Origin: Neoarius graeffei | Lineage: Eukaryota > Chordata > Actinopteri > Siluriformes > Ariidae | Direction: 5' to 3' | Assembly: GCF_027579695.1 (NCBI RefSeq) | Contig: NC_083581.1 | Location: 60,958,200-61,022,199 of the forward strand | DNA: 64,000 bases | Shown: piece after piece, positions 1-9,951 of the stretch | How positions within the stretch are numbered: position 1 is the stretch's first letter | Layout: each line of letters opens with the position of its first letter | Position numbers and translations under genes: made by a program | The notes under the pieces: generated by a model | The model's database searches: none | What the model was told of the DNA's origin: nothing | The model's input: the letters and a program-made list of their open reading frames with translations, nothing else

Positions 1-828
1 GCTGCTGGAGATGCGGAGCCTGGCCGGATACAGCAGACCGTAGCGGACCCCAGGTTTCCCTCGAAGCATCTTTCTGGCGGCCCTGGCTTTGGCAACATTA
101 GCAGCGTAGTCTGGGAATATAGCGATCAGGTTTCCGTTGTAGTTGAGTTGGCCGCCCCGGCCTCTGGCTTTCCTCAGGATGTCCATGGCATCTCCCTCGT
201 TGTGTAGCTTTGCAATAATTACACAGGGCTTGTCTCCGGGTCTTCTTTGTGTCAGGCTGCGGTGTGAGCGTTGGATTAATACCTCTCCGTCCAGGTGTAA
301 CACTTCTCTGAGGAGTTTGGAGACCGCGGTGGGAGAGCTCGACCCCGGCTCTTCAGCTACACCCGTGCTCCGAATGTTTCCTCTCCTCATTCTGCCCTCC
401 ATGTCCTCACACTTTCCTTTTAAATCTTTAACCTGCTTCTTGAGGTCCGTTACCGTAGTTTGCACAGACACAACTTCATCCGACCACGCTGACAGTCCGA
501 CCTTGACAGCCTTCATATTAGCTTTCATATGCTCAACCTCTGTGCGGATAACGGTTGTGTTGTTAGCTATCTCAGTTTTCACGTCTTTTATTTCCTTCTT
601 CAGCGATTCAAAATCCTCCGCCAGCGCGCTCTTCAATTCTTTTCTAATAACTGACGATATAGCTTTTCTTAATGAGAAGAGGATGTCCGCTTTGATTGTT
701 GCGGTGTCCATGCTTGTACTTACTTCAGGTACAGGTGGGGTCAGGTTGGATTTGTCTGGACTTTTAGCCGAGGAGGTTTTAGGCCTTGTGTTAGACCGAC
801 ATTCGTATTTTCGGAGAGTTGCTGCCAT
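1..828 (-). CDS. L1/Tx1-type LINE ORF1 protein, N-terminal 276 codons (cut by window edge)
   Basis: Read on the minus strand from the ATG at 826-828, the frame is open for 276 codons to base 1 without a stop. A charged coiled-coil region (about residues 45-145, rich in K, E, L and V heptads) is followed by an RRM-like part and then a C-terminal-domain stretch whose last visible residues include GVRYGLLYPARLRI, the hallmark of L1 ORF1p (Transposase_22 family). ORF1p is the RNA-binding chaperone that coats LINE RNA; ORF2 would lie left of the window. This copy has no visible break, so it is much younger than the L1 at 7-29.5 kb, and its sequence differs from that copy. It sits in the vps13d intron, in the same orientation as the gene. 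Confidence 0.8.
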   Translation of the reverse strand, partial: MAATLRKYECRSNTRPKTSSAKSPDKSNLTPPVPEVSTSMDTATIKADILFSLRKAISSVIRKELKSALAEDFESLKKEIKDVKTEIANNTTVIRTEVEHMKANMKAVKVGLSAWSDEVVSVQTTVTDLKKQVKDLKGKCEDMEGRMRRGNIRSTGVAEEPGSSSPTAVSKLLREVLHLDGEVLIQRSHRSLTQRRPGDKPCVIIAKLHNEGDAMDILRKARGRGGQLNYNGNLIAIFPDYAANVAKARAARKMLRGKPGVRYGLLYPARLRISSS

Positions 829-1198
829 GAACGTTGGTTCTGCAACCCTCTGACCTCGCCGAGTGGTGTTAATTACACAGTTACCACATTTAGTTTATAT
901 TTTCGAGCGTAGATGTCATGTATGTTAATCGTCAAAATTCTGCAGGAGCTCACAAAAGTCCGTCTTACCCCATTGTGGCTCACTAGCGCCCCCCACAGGA
1001 ATAGTTAAGCATTAACAATAAATCTAATATAGCAATTTTTACGATTAAAGTGATTCATATAGGTAGCGGTCTGAGTGAATGACCTTGATGTCCCTGACAT
1101 CAGAGCAAGAAGTCTATCGGTCTCATCGCCATTTCCGCTATACTAAAACACAGAGCTGACTGCAACTCCGATCCTCCATTTTGAGCTAATTTATCGTC
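829..1198. other. Probable LINE 5' leader, otherwise unassigned
   Basis: Lies upstream of the ORF1 start at 828 (minus), so part of it is probably that LINE's 5' UTR. No clear LINE 5' boundary or target duplication was found. No coding potential seen. Confidence 0.3.
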
Positions 1199-1579
1199 AT
1201 GCCACGCAGATGTGTTGCTGGCGGGTGCAGCAACACGACAGAAGGTAGATTTACGTTGCATTCATGGCCCAAGAAGGTTCAAACTGCAAAGATTTGGACG
1301 CGTTTTGCGAGAAGTTCACGGGCACATTGGGCGGCTACGAAGTGATATCTCCTCTGCTCTGCACATTTTACTGAAGACTCGTACGAGACCTCTGATCTGT
1401 TGAGGAGCGTTGGCTATAAGCCTGTATTGAAAGAAGGTGCAGTACCAACAATTAAAGGAAAAGAAAACTATAAGAAAAGGAAAGCAAGCTCAGTTGCACC
1501 AGTTCTCCCAGAGTGTGAGCCGAGGGTTGTTGCTAAAACCCGGGACAGAACGAGATGTGGCATATCGCTCGGGCAGTGA
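1199..1579 (+). pseudogene. THAP-domain protein relic (transposon-derived), one in-frame stop
   Basis: From the ATG at 1199 the frame reads MPRRCVAGGCSNT..., the start of a THAP zinc finger (first two Cys of the C2CH set). An in-frame TGA at 1343 interrupts it, but the same frame continues with LCSAHFTEDSYETSDLLRSV, which supplies the last Cys and His of the THAP domain. It then runs to a TGA at 1577. The stop could be a CpG decay of CGA to TGA. THAP domains bind DNA and occur in P-element, Kolobok and ISL2EU-type transposases. No catalytic domain was recognised downstream, so the family is unresolved. Confidence 0.7.
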
Positions 1580-2760
1580 CCTCCCCGAGATTGTTGCTAA
1601 AACCGTTGACATCCTGTCCCATCCCGGGTTTTAATAATTGCCTGAGCCGAGCAGTAATGGTGGAGTACTCAGTATGGAGAAAATGGAGAATGAGTGGACC
1701 AGCCGTCTGATTTTTCCCCTGGATTTGCTTGCCTCAGCAGCAATATCTCGCTGTTACGTGGAAAAAGCAAATGAACAAAGAACTGAAAGTCAGATTGTTT
1801 CAAAACAATTGGCCACAAGGTCGGCCTTCAAGAAGCGAGAACACAGACGGGTAAGAAGCGACTCTCCTTTGGATACAAAACAACAAAAACAACAACACTT
1901 GTTGTTTACCTGCATTTAGATTAATACATGTAACTTGTATTGTGTGTTTAAGTTAGCGGTATAAGATTATTTAATTTGCTTCAGAATGTGATTGTCTCAG
2001 TTCATCTGATTATTTAATTAGCCTTTTACGTTTTATCAGTGAAAATGCATGCATGTACATGTATGTTGCATAAGTTATAACACCTATCCTGTTTTAATAA
2101 GAGTCAACCCACAATCATTGGAGTCAAATCAGTCTTAGTTGAGCAAGTCGGTAACAGTATTTCTTACTTTCACCATAAATTTTTATTGATATGACTTCGG
2201 TCTATAGCTGTAAAAGGCCTCGGCCTTAAAACCGGTTCCCGCTGTGACGTCACGCACTCAGGGCTGGCTGGCACAGCAGGGCAGCTCGAATGCCAACTTT
2301 GCGGTCGATTTTAACTGTCAAAAATATATTTTTTAAATTCCCATTTATGCAGCATACAAGAGTCAAGGATGGAGATACTATCCACTCAGAAACGTATTTA
2401 AAAATAAAGGTTATGCGTATCTCCTTTAAGCTAGAGGTGTGGATTGTCATTTTTATTTTCTGAGCAAGCTGCATTTACAGCTATTCCACTGTCTTCCTGA
2501 TTAACTTACACATACATGTGTGCACACACTGCCAGAGCTGGGTCAGAACACGACCATGCTGCTTTGTGGAGGTGGGGAGGAGTGTCACAATTTAAATGAA
2601 TAAATAAACATTGGTTCTTTTTCAGTTCAGTTGTGCTTCATTTTGTAACATTCTACCAGGTGTTTATTCTACAGGTTCTACAAGTTAGTCAGTAAATCCA
2701 GTCGGTTGCTTCAGAGGCATTAGGTTTTGTAAGCGTTGTGGCAATAATACAACAATGCGT
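1580..2760. other. Degenerate transposon body, unresolved
   Basis: Probably the continuation of the THAP-bearing element. A weak inverted repeat pairs 1536-1558 with 1611-1633 (AAAACCCGGGA against CCGGGTTTT). A possible exon end with a GTAAG donor lies near 1850. A GC-richer patch at 2215-2290 with TGACGTCAC resembles a promoter but cannot be tied to a gene. Confidence 0.3.
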
Positions 2761-2769
2761 TGACAGAAA

Positions 2770-2931
2770 ATGTAGCTTTAATACTTAAGTATTTTTAAAA
2801 GCAAGTACTTCAGTACTTTAACTTAAGTAAAAATTTGACTGGACAACTTTCACTTGTATCGGAGTAACGTTTGACCAGTGGGATCTGTACTTTGACTTAA
2901 GTAATGAAGTTGGGTACTTTGTCCACCTCTG
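2770..2931. mobile_element. hAT-type element end fragment
   Basis: Stretch of CTTAAGTA/AAGTACTT-like repeats ending in TGGGTACTTTGTCCACCTCTG. Its reverse complement begins CAGAGGTGGACAAAGTA, a terminus recognised from fish hAT elements. The partner terminus is not visible in the window, so this is a solo or truncated end. Confidence 0.5.
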
Positions 2932-3270
2932 CCATGTTGACAAAAGTGCAATGCAACTATGCCTGAGCAAACCATTATTTGTAGGCAGTCATTTGCAGTT
3001 TGCTCAGCCAATCAAAACAGTGTAAAAAAATAACTTGAATGATAGCACTTTTTTCTTTTCGTGGTCTGGTTTCCATCAAATCCTGCGCTCTGATTGGCTG
3101 GCAAGTGGGTCTGTATCGTAGGATATGGACCCCTGGCGACTCGCTCGTTCACAACAACAAACATAGTAGCGTTTTTTGTCAACATTTATCTTTTTTTTTT
3201 TTACAAGATTATCAAAAATCTTATACATTTTTGCCAGCAATTCTCAGGAGAATAGCATTAATTTTACAGC

Positions 3271-3363
3271 ATGGATAGCGATAACGACAGTGTTCACAGC
3301 GAAAGCGAGTTTTACTACCCTGAGGAAGAAGAAATAAAAGAAAACATTTCAGGAGAAAGCTAA
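3271..3363 (+). other. Small acidic ORF, probably a transposon N-terminal fragment
   Basis: A 30-codon ATG ORF beginning MDSDNDSVHSESEFYY and rich in Glu, Asp and Ser, followed by a stop. It is preceded by a pyrimidine-rich tract ending in TTTTACAGC. I associate this kind of acidic N-terminus with proteins carried by fish transposons, but no domain can be seen. Confidence 0.25.
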
Positions 3364-3384
3364 AAACCTGTAACTGTTGCTAAC

Positions 3385-3645
3385 GCCGAGCAAAAACATG
3401 GCTGAATCCTGAATGACTCAATTTTGTATAAATCGGGGACTACATAGGCGGCAAAATGTAGTTTTTTTCCCTGCCATGGAAGTGCACTTGTATACCGAGG
3501 AGGAAGCCATTTGCATTGCAGCCGTGAATGAGGATTCAAAATGGCGGCTCGCCTCGGCTCGGTTTTCCCTTTCGGGCGCTCTCGTTTTCTGTTAGAATTT
3601 GGTAAAGAAAAAAATAAATATATTATTTACCAGCTTAAGGTCGGT
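3385..3645 (-). repeat. Dispersed repeat shared in inverse orientation with 27880-28110
   Basis: The segment from the CATGGCTGAATCCTGAATGA region to the AAGAAAAAAATAAATATATT region is matched, reverse-complemented, inside the ISL2EU-like element at 27561-29247. Shared landmarks include CATAGGCGGCAAAATGTAG, TTCCCTGCCATGGAAG and the TTTCGGGCGCTCTCGTTTTC block. The copies are clearly diverged. It is probably a fragment of a related ISL2EU-type element. Confidence 0.6.
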
Positions 3646-3650
3646 CCGTA

Positions 3651-3740
3651 TGGTGAAATACCGTGACCTCAGCCTTGAATACTGACCTCGGCCCAGAGGG
3701 CCTCGCTCAGTACTTTCAAGACCTCGGTCACAGTATTTCA

Positions 3741-3743
<3 letters not shown>
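3651..3743. repeat. 93-bp hairpin (imperfect inverted repeat)
   Basis: Begins TGGTGAAATACCGTGACC and ends GGTCACAGTATTTCACCA. The arms are about 44 bp around a GGCCCAGAGGGCC centre, with a few mismatches. It abuts the repeat at 3385-3645 and probably belongs to the same element. Confidence 0.8.

Positions 3744-3791
<48 letters not shown>
3744..3791. repeat. (AT)n microsatellite
   Basis: About 24 AT units directly after the hairpin, followed by a T-run. Confidence 0.95.
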
Positions 3792-3800
<9 letters not shown>

Positions 3801-3864
3801 TTTAGTTTTCACATAAATCAGCTGCATATTTATAACATACATAAAATGATAAGTGATCCCTCAC

Positions 3865-3942
3865 CTGCTTTGACCTCAAAGGGCAGATCGAACTCTCTGA
3901 GTGCATCTTTCCTTAAAGGAAGATTCTCGAGCTCTACTGCTC
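3865..3942 (-). CDS. vps13d: vps13d second coding exon
   Basis: A 78-bp exon on the minus strand encoding AVELENLPLRKDALREFDLP and then FEVKA, the direct continuation of the VPS13D N-terminus. It is bounded by an acceptor (TTACGTTACAG) at 3943 and a donor (GTGAGG) at 3864. Two phase bases at each junction keep the glycine codons split as expected. It is separated from the start-codon exon by a 103-bp intron. The next exon is not found between here and base 1, so the following intron, which holds the L1 and THAP debris at 1-3.8 kb, leaves the window. Confidence 0.85.
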
Positions 3943-4045
3943 CTGTAACGTAAACGAACACCAGTCATTCCGCTCAATCACTCAATCATTCAAATTACAG
4001 ACACAAGCAGCATGCCACACAAGTGTATGTATAAAACACTCCTAC

Positions 4046-4142
4046 CTTTAAGAAGAGCAACAGAGAGCTGGTCAGTGTTAAGGTTGCTGACGTATTTGCC
4101 CAGGTATGTGTTAAGTACCCAGGCAACAAGTCCCTCTAACAT
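4046..4142 (-). CDS. vps13d: vps13d start-codon exon (VPS13D bridge-type lipid transfer protein N-terminus)
   Basis: The minus-strand ATG at 4140-4142 opens 32 codons plus one base ([18 protein letters not shown]...ending SVALLK), a near-exact match to the VPS13D N-terminus known to me. The donor GTAGGA follows at 4045. VPS13D is a very large (over 4000 aa) lipid-transfer protein; its N-terminal chorein segment starts the hydrophobic groove, and the protein acts at ER-mitochondria and peroxisome contacts and in mitochondrial quality control. Only about 57 codons of the gene are in the window; the rest lies to the left. The bases before the ATG (ACC) suit initiation. No frameshift or stop seen. 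Confidence 0.87.
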
Positions 4143-4220
4143 GGTGAGAGGGAAAAGTGGCAGGGGATCCTTGATGACGATAGATGGAGGTTAACAATGC
4201 TCACTCCAGGCATTTGAAGT
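4143..4220 (-). other. vps13d: vps13d 5' UTR part of the start-codon exon, with its 3' splice site
   Basis: On the minus strand the sequence TTTCCTGTTTGCTAG (AG at 4222-4221) is a plausible acceptor 78 bp before the ATG. This means at least one non-coding exon lies further right, consistent with the start codon lying in the second exon. Confidence 0.55.
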
Positions 4221-4298
4221 CTAGCAAACAGGAAATAAAATGCTAAATGTGACTCAGAGTTGTACTATATCAATCTATCGACCTATACATACACACAG

Positions 4299-4420
4299 GT
4301 GCTTGAAAGTTTATGAACCCTTTCAAATTTTCTATATTTCTGCATAAATATGACCCAAAACATGATCAGATTTTCACACAAGTCCTATAAGTAGACAAAG
4401 AGAACCCAACTAACCAAACT
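4299..4420 (+). mobile_element. Tc1-like element, one end only
   Basis: Begins with CAGGTGCTTGAAAGTTTATG and continues with TTTCTGCATAAATATGACC and AGATTTTCACACAAGTCCTA, recognised from a common fish Tc1-type terminal region. The opposite end is not present. Confidence 0.55.
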
Positions 4421-5398
4421 GCTAAAAAAGTTAATGCTGACTAAAACAGAAAGGTGTCAGCATTAACTTGTGCTACAGTAGCGCTTCTGTGGGATTGGAC
4501 CAGACACCTCAAGGAATCCAGGGACACATGTCTGGCGAAACAAATCCGAGATAATTGCAAAAGAAGCTTTTTATTCCCGAAATTTGTGATTTTCGTTTTT
4601 TTCCATCATATGCAAGTTGAGATCTTGAAGAATGCAATCAGTATTTCAGATAATAGATTGTTTTGTTGGAAAAGCATACATTTTTTGTTGCAAATTGTCT
4701 CGTTTTTGTCAGGACTGTAGCCTGCTGGGGGGTGTGGGTAAATTACCATATGAGCCATTCACATGATGATTTAAGTCTTTTGTTTGTTTGTTTTTTTGCC
4801 AATCAGCTGTATGATATGAGTTGAGCTCGTGGCTACTTAAGCTGCATACATGCATGTAATTTCACTATGGAATGAGCAAGCTAAACAGAGCGCAGAGGAG
4901 CTGAAACACCACGAAGCAAACAGACGCACGGTAGTTACATAAGAGATAACCATTTCTAGCAAAAAAAAAAACGCAACCAAAAAGAAGTGTTCTAGGACTA
5001 CATTATTCCATCGGAGGCATTGATGTGTGCAAGGCGACGTTTCTCTTTCTGATGGGGTAAGTTTATTAATCTAAGGCTGTGTGGTTATTTTTGCATGTAA
5101 CAGAGTGTTGTGGTTTGGTTACATGAAACTAGCATTGTCTCATCATCGTGCTATCTTTCTTTCTTACGGTGTGAGTAATTTTTCAACCACAAAACGTTAA
5201 AGTATACTTTAGGACTTATTTTTGTACTTCATAATTGTTTTGGGCATACTTTGCATGGAAGGAAAATTGACGTGGTGATCTTTGTTTACATGAAAGTAGC
5301 ATCGTGCTAGCTAGTAGGGGGTAGGGCTTTCCTTAATATCATGCAAATGAGCACCATTATGTGCCCGCCCTACACCCAGAGTAAATGAGATGGAAAAC
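4421..5398. other. Nothing identifiable (intron sequence)
   Basis: No coding potential, terminal repeats or known repeat family recognised. The right end (from about 5040) is continuous with 6692-6960 once the MITE at 5402-6688 is removed, so it may be part of the same THAP-bearing unit. Confidence 0.3.
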
Positions 5399-5401
5399 TT
5401 T

Positions 5402-6688
5402 TGGCCCTTTTCCACTACCCTTTTTCAGCTCACTTCAGCTCGCTTCAGCTCACTTCAGCTCGCTTCAGCTCACTTCAGCCCGACACGGCTCGCGTTTCGA
5501 CTACCAAAAACCAGCACGACTCAGCTCGTTTCAGCCCTGCTTAGCCCCTAAAACTCGCACCGTTTTGGAGTGGGGCTGAAGCGAGCCAAGCCGTGCTGAG
5601 TGGGGCTGGGGGCGTGAGCAGACACTCCCCTGTGCACTGATTGGTGAGGAGGCGTGTCCTCACATGCCCACACACGCCCCGCGAGCGCGCTGGGATCTGT
5701 AAACACCGCAAACCCGGAAGAAGAATAATTATGAATTACGAGAATTTCTGAAGCCTTATGCGCCTCGCCTCATCTATACGCTCTTGCCAGTATCTGTCCG
5801 CGTTGTCGGTGACAACAAGCCACAGCACCGAGACCAGCAACACTAACGACTCCATGTCCTCCATGTTTATTGTTTACTATTCGGGTCGTGAGACTACCGC
5901 TTAAAAGATCACTGAATCAGTGACATACAGAGCATCGTGGACGAGTTCGCGGAGCGCAAGGCTCGTCGTATGCCCTTCAAATAATGCGCGCAGTAGGCTA
6001 TTGATGTTTTATTATGAGCCATGTACAGTATGTCGCCTAATGTTTTTTTGTTTCTGAGTTACATGTTCGTTTGAAGGACTTAATGTACAAAATAACATAG
6101 TTGCACCCCGGAGTGTTGAAATTGGTAAACACAGTGCATTCAGTGAGGTTTGCACCGCCCTCCTTTTATTTCTGACTCTTCCTGTCAGCGTTGCAACCTC
6201 TGAGCGCTCATTCGTATGCCCTTCAAATAATGTGCGCAGTATAGGCTATTGATGTTTTATTATGAGCCATGTACAGTATCCTAATGTTTTTTGTTTCTGA
6301 GTTACATGTTCGTTTGAAGGACTTGATGTACTAAATAACATAGTTGCACCCGGTAGTGTTGAAATTGGTAAACACCGCAGTTGCGGACATTTTGTAGCCT
6401 AAAATGATGTTATGATAAGCTTTAATAAAGGGCCCGGTCATTTGCCCCGCCCCCGGCCCGGCTCTGACTTGTTCCGCCACTGTCACTGATGTCACTGTTT
6501 GCGCTGCTTAACGGCATCACATGACGTCCACCCACTTTCACTAACTCCACCCAATGTGTCCACCCACTTCCAGCCAGCACGGTTCAGCGCGGTTGTAGTC
6601 GAAATGCAACTCCAACAGCCCCGCTCAGCTCGACTCAGCTCGACTCGGCACGGCACGGCTCAGCCGCGTTTGTAGTGGAAAAGCGGCA
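5402..6688 (+). mobile_element. Harbinger-type MITE family A, copy 1 (enlarged)
   Basis: Starts TGGCCCTTTTCCACTACC and ends TTGTAGTGGAAAAGCGGCA; the inner ends carry TTCAGCTC/CTCAGC arrays. Flanked by TTT at 5399-5401 and 6689-6691. Four other copies lie at 32106, 33674, 36104 and 41681. Copy 1 is about 600 bp longer because of an insert at about 5910-6485 that contains a direct duplication (about 5970-6115 and 6212-6365, both with GGCTATTGATGTTTTATTAT) and, between the copies at 6150-6210, a hAT dimerisation-type peptide (LTLPVSVATSERSF). Confidence 0.8.
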
Positions 6689-6691
6689 TTT

Positions 6692-6976
6692 GAGGGTGAT
6701 TTTCTCCCTTCCCTGTTTTAAGAGGTATGCACTTTCAAAAGGCCACACATTCTTCAAATATTGTCAGATCTCCACATGGAAGGCATCATTGGAAAGCTTA
6801 GAAACTGTACTTTCTGAATCTGTCAATAACTCAAAATGCCCCCGGGCAGACGTGTCCCTGGATTCCGTTATCTGACAAACAAACCGCTTGAGTTGAGTCC
6901 ACTTCCGTTTACTCGCATTGACGTTTGGCCTGAGTGCAGGCGTGCGTTCGGGAATTTCCAAAGAAAAACCATGCCT
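6692..6976 (+). other. Former 5' flank of the THAP exon at 29564
   Basis: Runs up to the left L1 target-site copy (6960-6976). Without the L1, this sequence would directly precede the THAP ATG now at 29564. It is not strongly CpG-rich and no promoter element is certain. Confidence 0.5.
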
Positions 6977-7115
6977 GAGTCACGAGACGCGGTTGGTAAA
7001 GACGGCTGCCTGAGCCGAAGTTCCAACTAGCATCATAAAATTAATCCTACAACTAGTGCCTAATAATAACTACAAGAAAGCTTCTAAATGCAAGACACGT
7101 TCGTGGTCATATAGG

Positions 7116-7610
7116 ATGGCAAAACAACTCAAACGCAGGGATATTAAGAAGCATTTGCGGCATCAGAGCACACACCATGATGGCGACGACAACAGCTCAG
7201 AGGCCCCAGAGGCAGCACGTTTTAGCCAGGACATTGCTAATCTCTTTGCTACACTGCAAAAAATATCCAGCGATCTCGCCAGCCTTGACGACATACGCCG
7301 AACCACAACCTCAGTTGAAGGAAACTGTCTTCACTCATCTCACGAGTGGTGGAAGTGGAGAAAAGGGTAGAATGGCTGGAGGACTCCGATAAAAAACTGA
7401 AGGCGTTGGTGGAGGCTAGCCCGCTTGCTACCAAAGCAGAGTTAGAGGATCTCCAGGATAAACTTGAAGATATGGAGAATTGCAACAGACAGAATAATCT
7501 ACGATTTGTAGGCGTCCCAGAAGGTGAAAAGAACTGGGATATGGTGGTGTTTATGCAGAAACTACTGACATCGATCCTTGGCTGGAACGAAATGGCGCAA
7601 CCACCGGAGA
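7116..7610 (+). pseudogene. L1 ORF1 remnant (N-terminal and coiled-coil part)
   Basis: The ATG at 7116 opens MAKQLKRRDIKKHL. A frameshift near 7350 moves the reading to a coiled-coil frame (KRVEWLEDSDKKLKALVEAS...), followed by the RRM start motif NLRFVGVPEGEKNWDM typical of L1/Tx1 ORF1p. The protein stops at PPEI where the Tc1 element begins. The remaining RRM and C-terminal domain are absent on the other side, so about half of ORF1 is deleted. Confidence 0.75.
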
Positions 7611-7612
7611 TA

Positions 7613-9215
7613 CAACCCCGATTCTAAAAAAGTTGGGACAAAGTACAAACTGTAAATAAAAACAGAATGCAATAATTTACAAAACTCAAAAACTGATATT
7701 GTATTCACAATAGAACATAGACAACATATCAAATGTCGAAAGTGAGACATTTTGAAATTTCATGCCAAATATTGGCTCATTTGAAATTTCATGACAGCAA
7801 CACATTTCAAAAAAGTTGGGACAGGGGCAATAAGAGGCTGGAAAAGTTAAAGGTACAAAAAAGGAACAGCTGGAGGACCAAATTGCAACTCATTAGGTCA
7901 ACTGGCAATAGGTCATTAACATGACTGGGTATAAAAAGAGCATCTTGGAGTGGCAGCGGCTCTCAGAAGTAAAGATGGGAAGAGGATCACCAATCCCCCC
8001 AATTCTGCGCCGACAAAGAGTGAAGCAATATCACAAAGGAGTTCGACAGTGTAAAATTGCAAAGAGTTTGAACATATCATCATCTACAGTGCATAATATC
8101 ATCAAAAGATTCAGAGAATCTGGAAGAATCTCTGTGCGTAAGGGTCAAGGCCAGAAAATCATACTGGGTGCCCGTGATCTTCGGGCCCTTAGACGGCACT
8201 GCATCACATACAGGCATGCTTCTGTATTGGAAATCACAAAATGGGCTCAGGAATATTTCCAGAGAACATTATCTGTGAACACAATTCACCGTGCCATCCG
8301 CCGTTGCCAGCTAAAACTCAATTAGTTCAAAGAAGAAGCCGTATCTAAACATGATCCAGAAGCGCAGATGTCTTCTCTGGGCCAAGGCTCATTTAAAATG
8401 GACTGTGGCAAAGTGGAAAACTGTTCTGTGGTCAGACGAATCAAAATTTGAAGTTCTTTACGGAAATCAGGGACGCCGTGTCATTCGGACTAAAGAGGAG
8501 AAGGACGACCCAAGTTGTTATCAGCGCTCAGTTCAGAAGCCTGCATCTCTGATGGTATGGGGTTGCATTAGTGTGTGTGGCATGGGCAGCTTACACATCT
8601 GGAAAGACACCATCAATGCTGAAAGGTATATCCAGGTTCTAGAGCAACATATGCTCCCATCCAGACGACGTCTCTTTCAGGGAAGACCTTGCATTTTCCA
8701 ACATGACAATGCCAAACCACATACTGCATCAATTACAGCATCATGGCTGCGTAGAAGAAGGGTCCGGGTACTGAACTGGCCAGCCTGCAGTCCGGATCTT
8801 TCACCCATAGAAAACATTTGGTGCATCATAAAATGGAAGATACGACAAAAAAGACCCAAGACAGTTGAGCAACTAGAATCCTACATTAGACAAGAATGGG
8901 TTAACATTCCTATCCCTAAACTTGAGCAACTTGTCTCCTCAGTCCCCAGACGTTTACAGACTGTTGTAAAGAGAAAAGGGGATGTCTCACAGTGGTAAAC
9001 ATGGCCTTGTCCCAACTTTTTTGAGATGTGTTGTCATGAAATTTAAAATGACCTAATTTTTCTCTTTAAATGATACATTTTCTCAGTTTAAACATTTGAT
9101 ATGTCGTCTATGTTCTATTCTGAATAAAATATGGAATTTTGAAAATTCCACATCATTGCATTCCGTTTTTATTTACAATCTGTGCTTTGTCCCAACTTTT
9201 TTGGAATCGGGGTTG
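7613..9215 (+). mobile_element. Tc1/mariner transposon, about 1.6 kb
   Basis: Long terminal inverted repeats (about 60 bp, starting CAACCCCGATTCT and ending GAATCGGGGTTG) with TA at 7611-7612 and 9216-9217. It carries a transposase with one frameshift (7921-8998). It sits exactly at the break between L1 ORF1 and ORF2. Confidence 0.92.
7921..8998 (+). pseudogene. Tc1-type transposase, single frameshift
   Basis: The N-terminal part (start at 7921, or more likely the in-frame ATG at 7975, MGRGSPIPP) holds the paired-type helix-turn-helix (KIAKSLNISSSTVHNIIKRF). It ends at a TAG near 8323. A one-base shift restores the frame ([13 protein letters not shown]), which continues to 8998. The DD34E triad is complete: Asp in [10 protein letters not shown], Asp in [10 protein letters not shown], then exactly 34 residues to Glu in SPIENIW. 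The catalytic core is intact, but the frameshift splits it from the DNA-binding half. A diverged relative lies at 57965-59300. Confidence 0.9.
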
Positions 9216-9221
9216 TATTTT

Positions 9222-9949
9222 CTATTCTGAAATCCAAACAATTTGACTTCGTGTTTCTCCAGGAGACGCGCCTCTCCGCTGAAGAATCAGAGAAATTGTG
9301 TAGAGGATGGGTGAGCCATGTTTATATTATAACATAGGATCTAGCCAAAGCTGTGGGGTGTTGAGACTTATTAACAGAAAGCTACAATTTAAATGCATTA
9401 GATAATTCAAAGATACCAGAGGAAGGATCCTCACTGTAGTTGCAGAAATACAAGGTCACATGATTATTTTGACAAATGTTTATGCACCAAATCGAAATGA
9501 ACCACAGTTTTTTGCTGACCTGGAGGCTAAAATGCTACAGGCAGGAGATTATAATGCTATTATCGGGGGAGATTTCAATTTGGTAATGGATCCCATTCTC
9601 GATTGTAGTAGTACTGTTCCAACAAGATTGCCTAAAGCGTTATTAGCAGTGAGAAGTATGGTTGAGTCTTTGGGGTATATAGATGTGTGGAGAATGTTGA
9701 ATCCAAAAGGAAGAGATTACACCTTTTTCTCTGCCACGCATTCAACATTCTCCCGTTTTTCTCGTCTCCAAAAACCTCCTACAGTCAGTGATTTCCTGTT
9801 CTATTGGAAGTATTTTAGTTTCTGACCATGCGTCAGTTAGCTCGGAGGTGCTACCTTTTAGTGACAGGATTCGAATGCCGAGATGGAGATTTAATTCATC
9901 CCTCTTACTACAATCTGAATTTAAAGAGGCATTAAGAAATCAAAATATA
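9222..9949 (+). pseudogene. L1 ORF2 endonuclease domain
   Basis: Begins after the Tc1 with FVFLQETRLS, the APE-type endonuclease motif with catalytic Glu. It then shows ILTNVYAPNRNEPQFF, AIIGGDFNLVMDP (Asp and Asn of the active site), DVWRMLNPKGRDYTFFS and SDHASVS (terminal Asp-His). Several frameshifts occur around 9330-9440 and 9760. The domain nicks target DNA to prime reverse transcription. The first part of ORF2 before FVFLQETR is missing. Confidence 0.8.
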
Positions 9950-9951
9950 TA

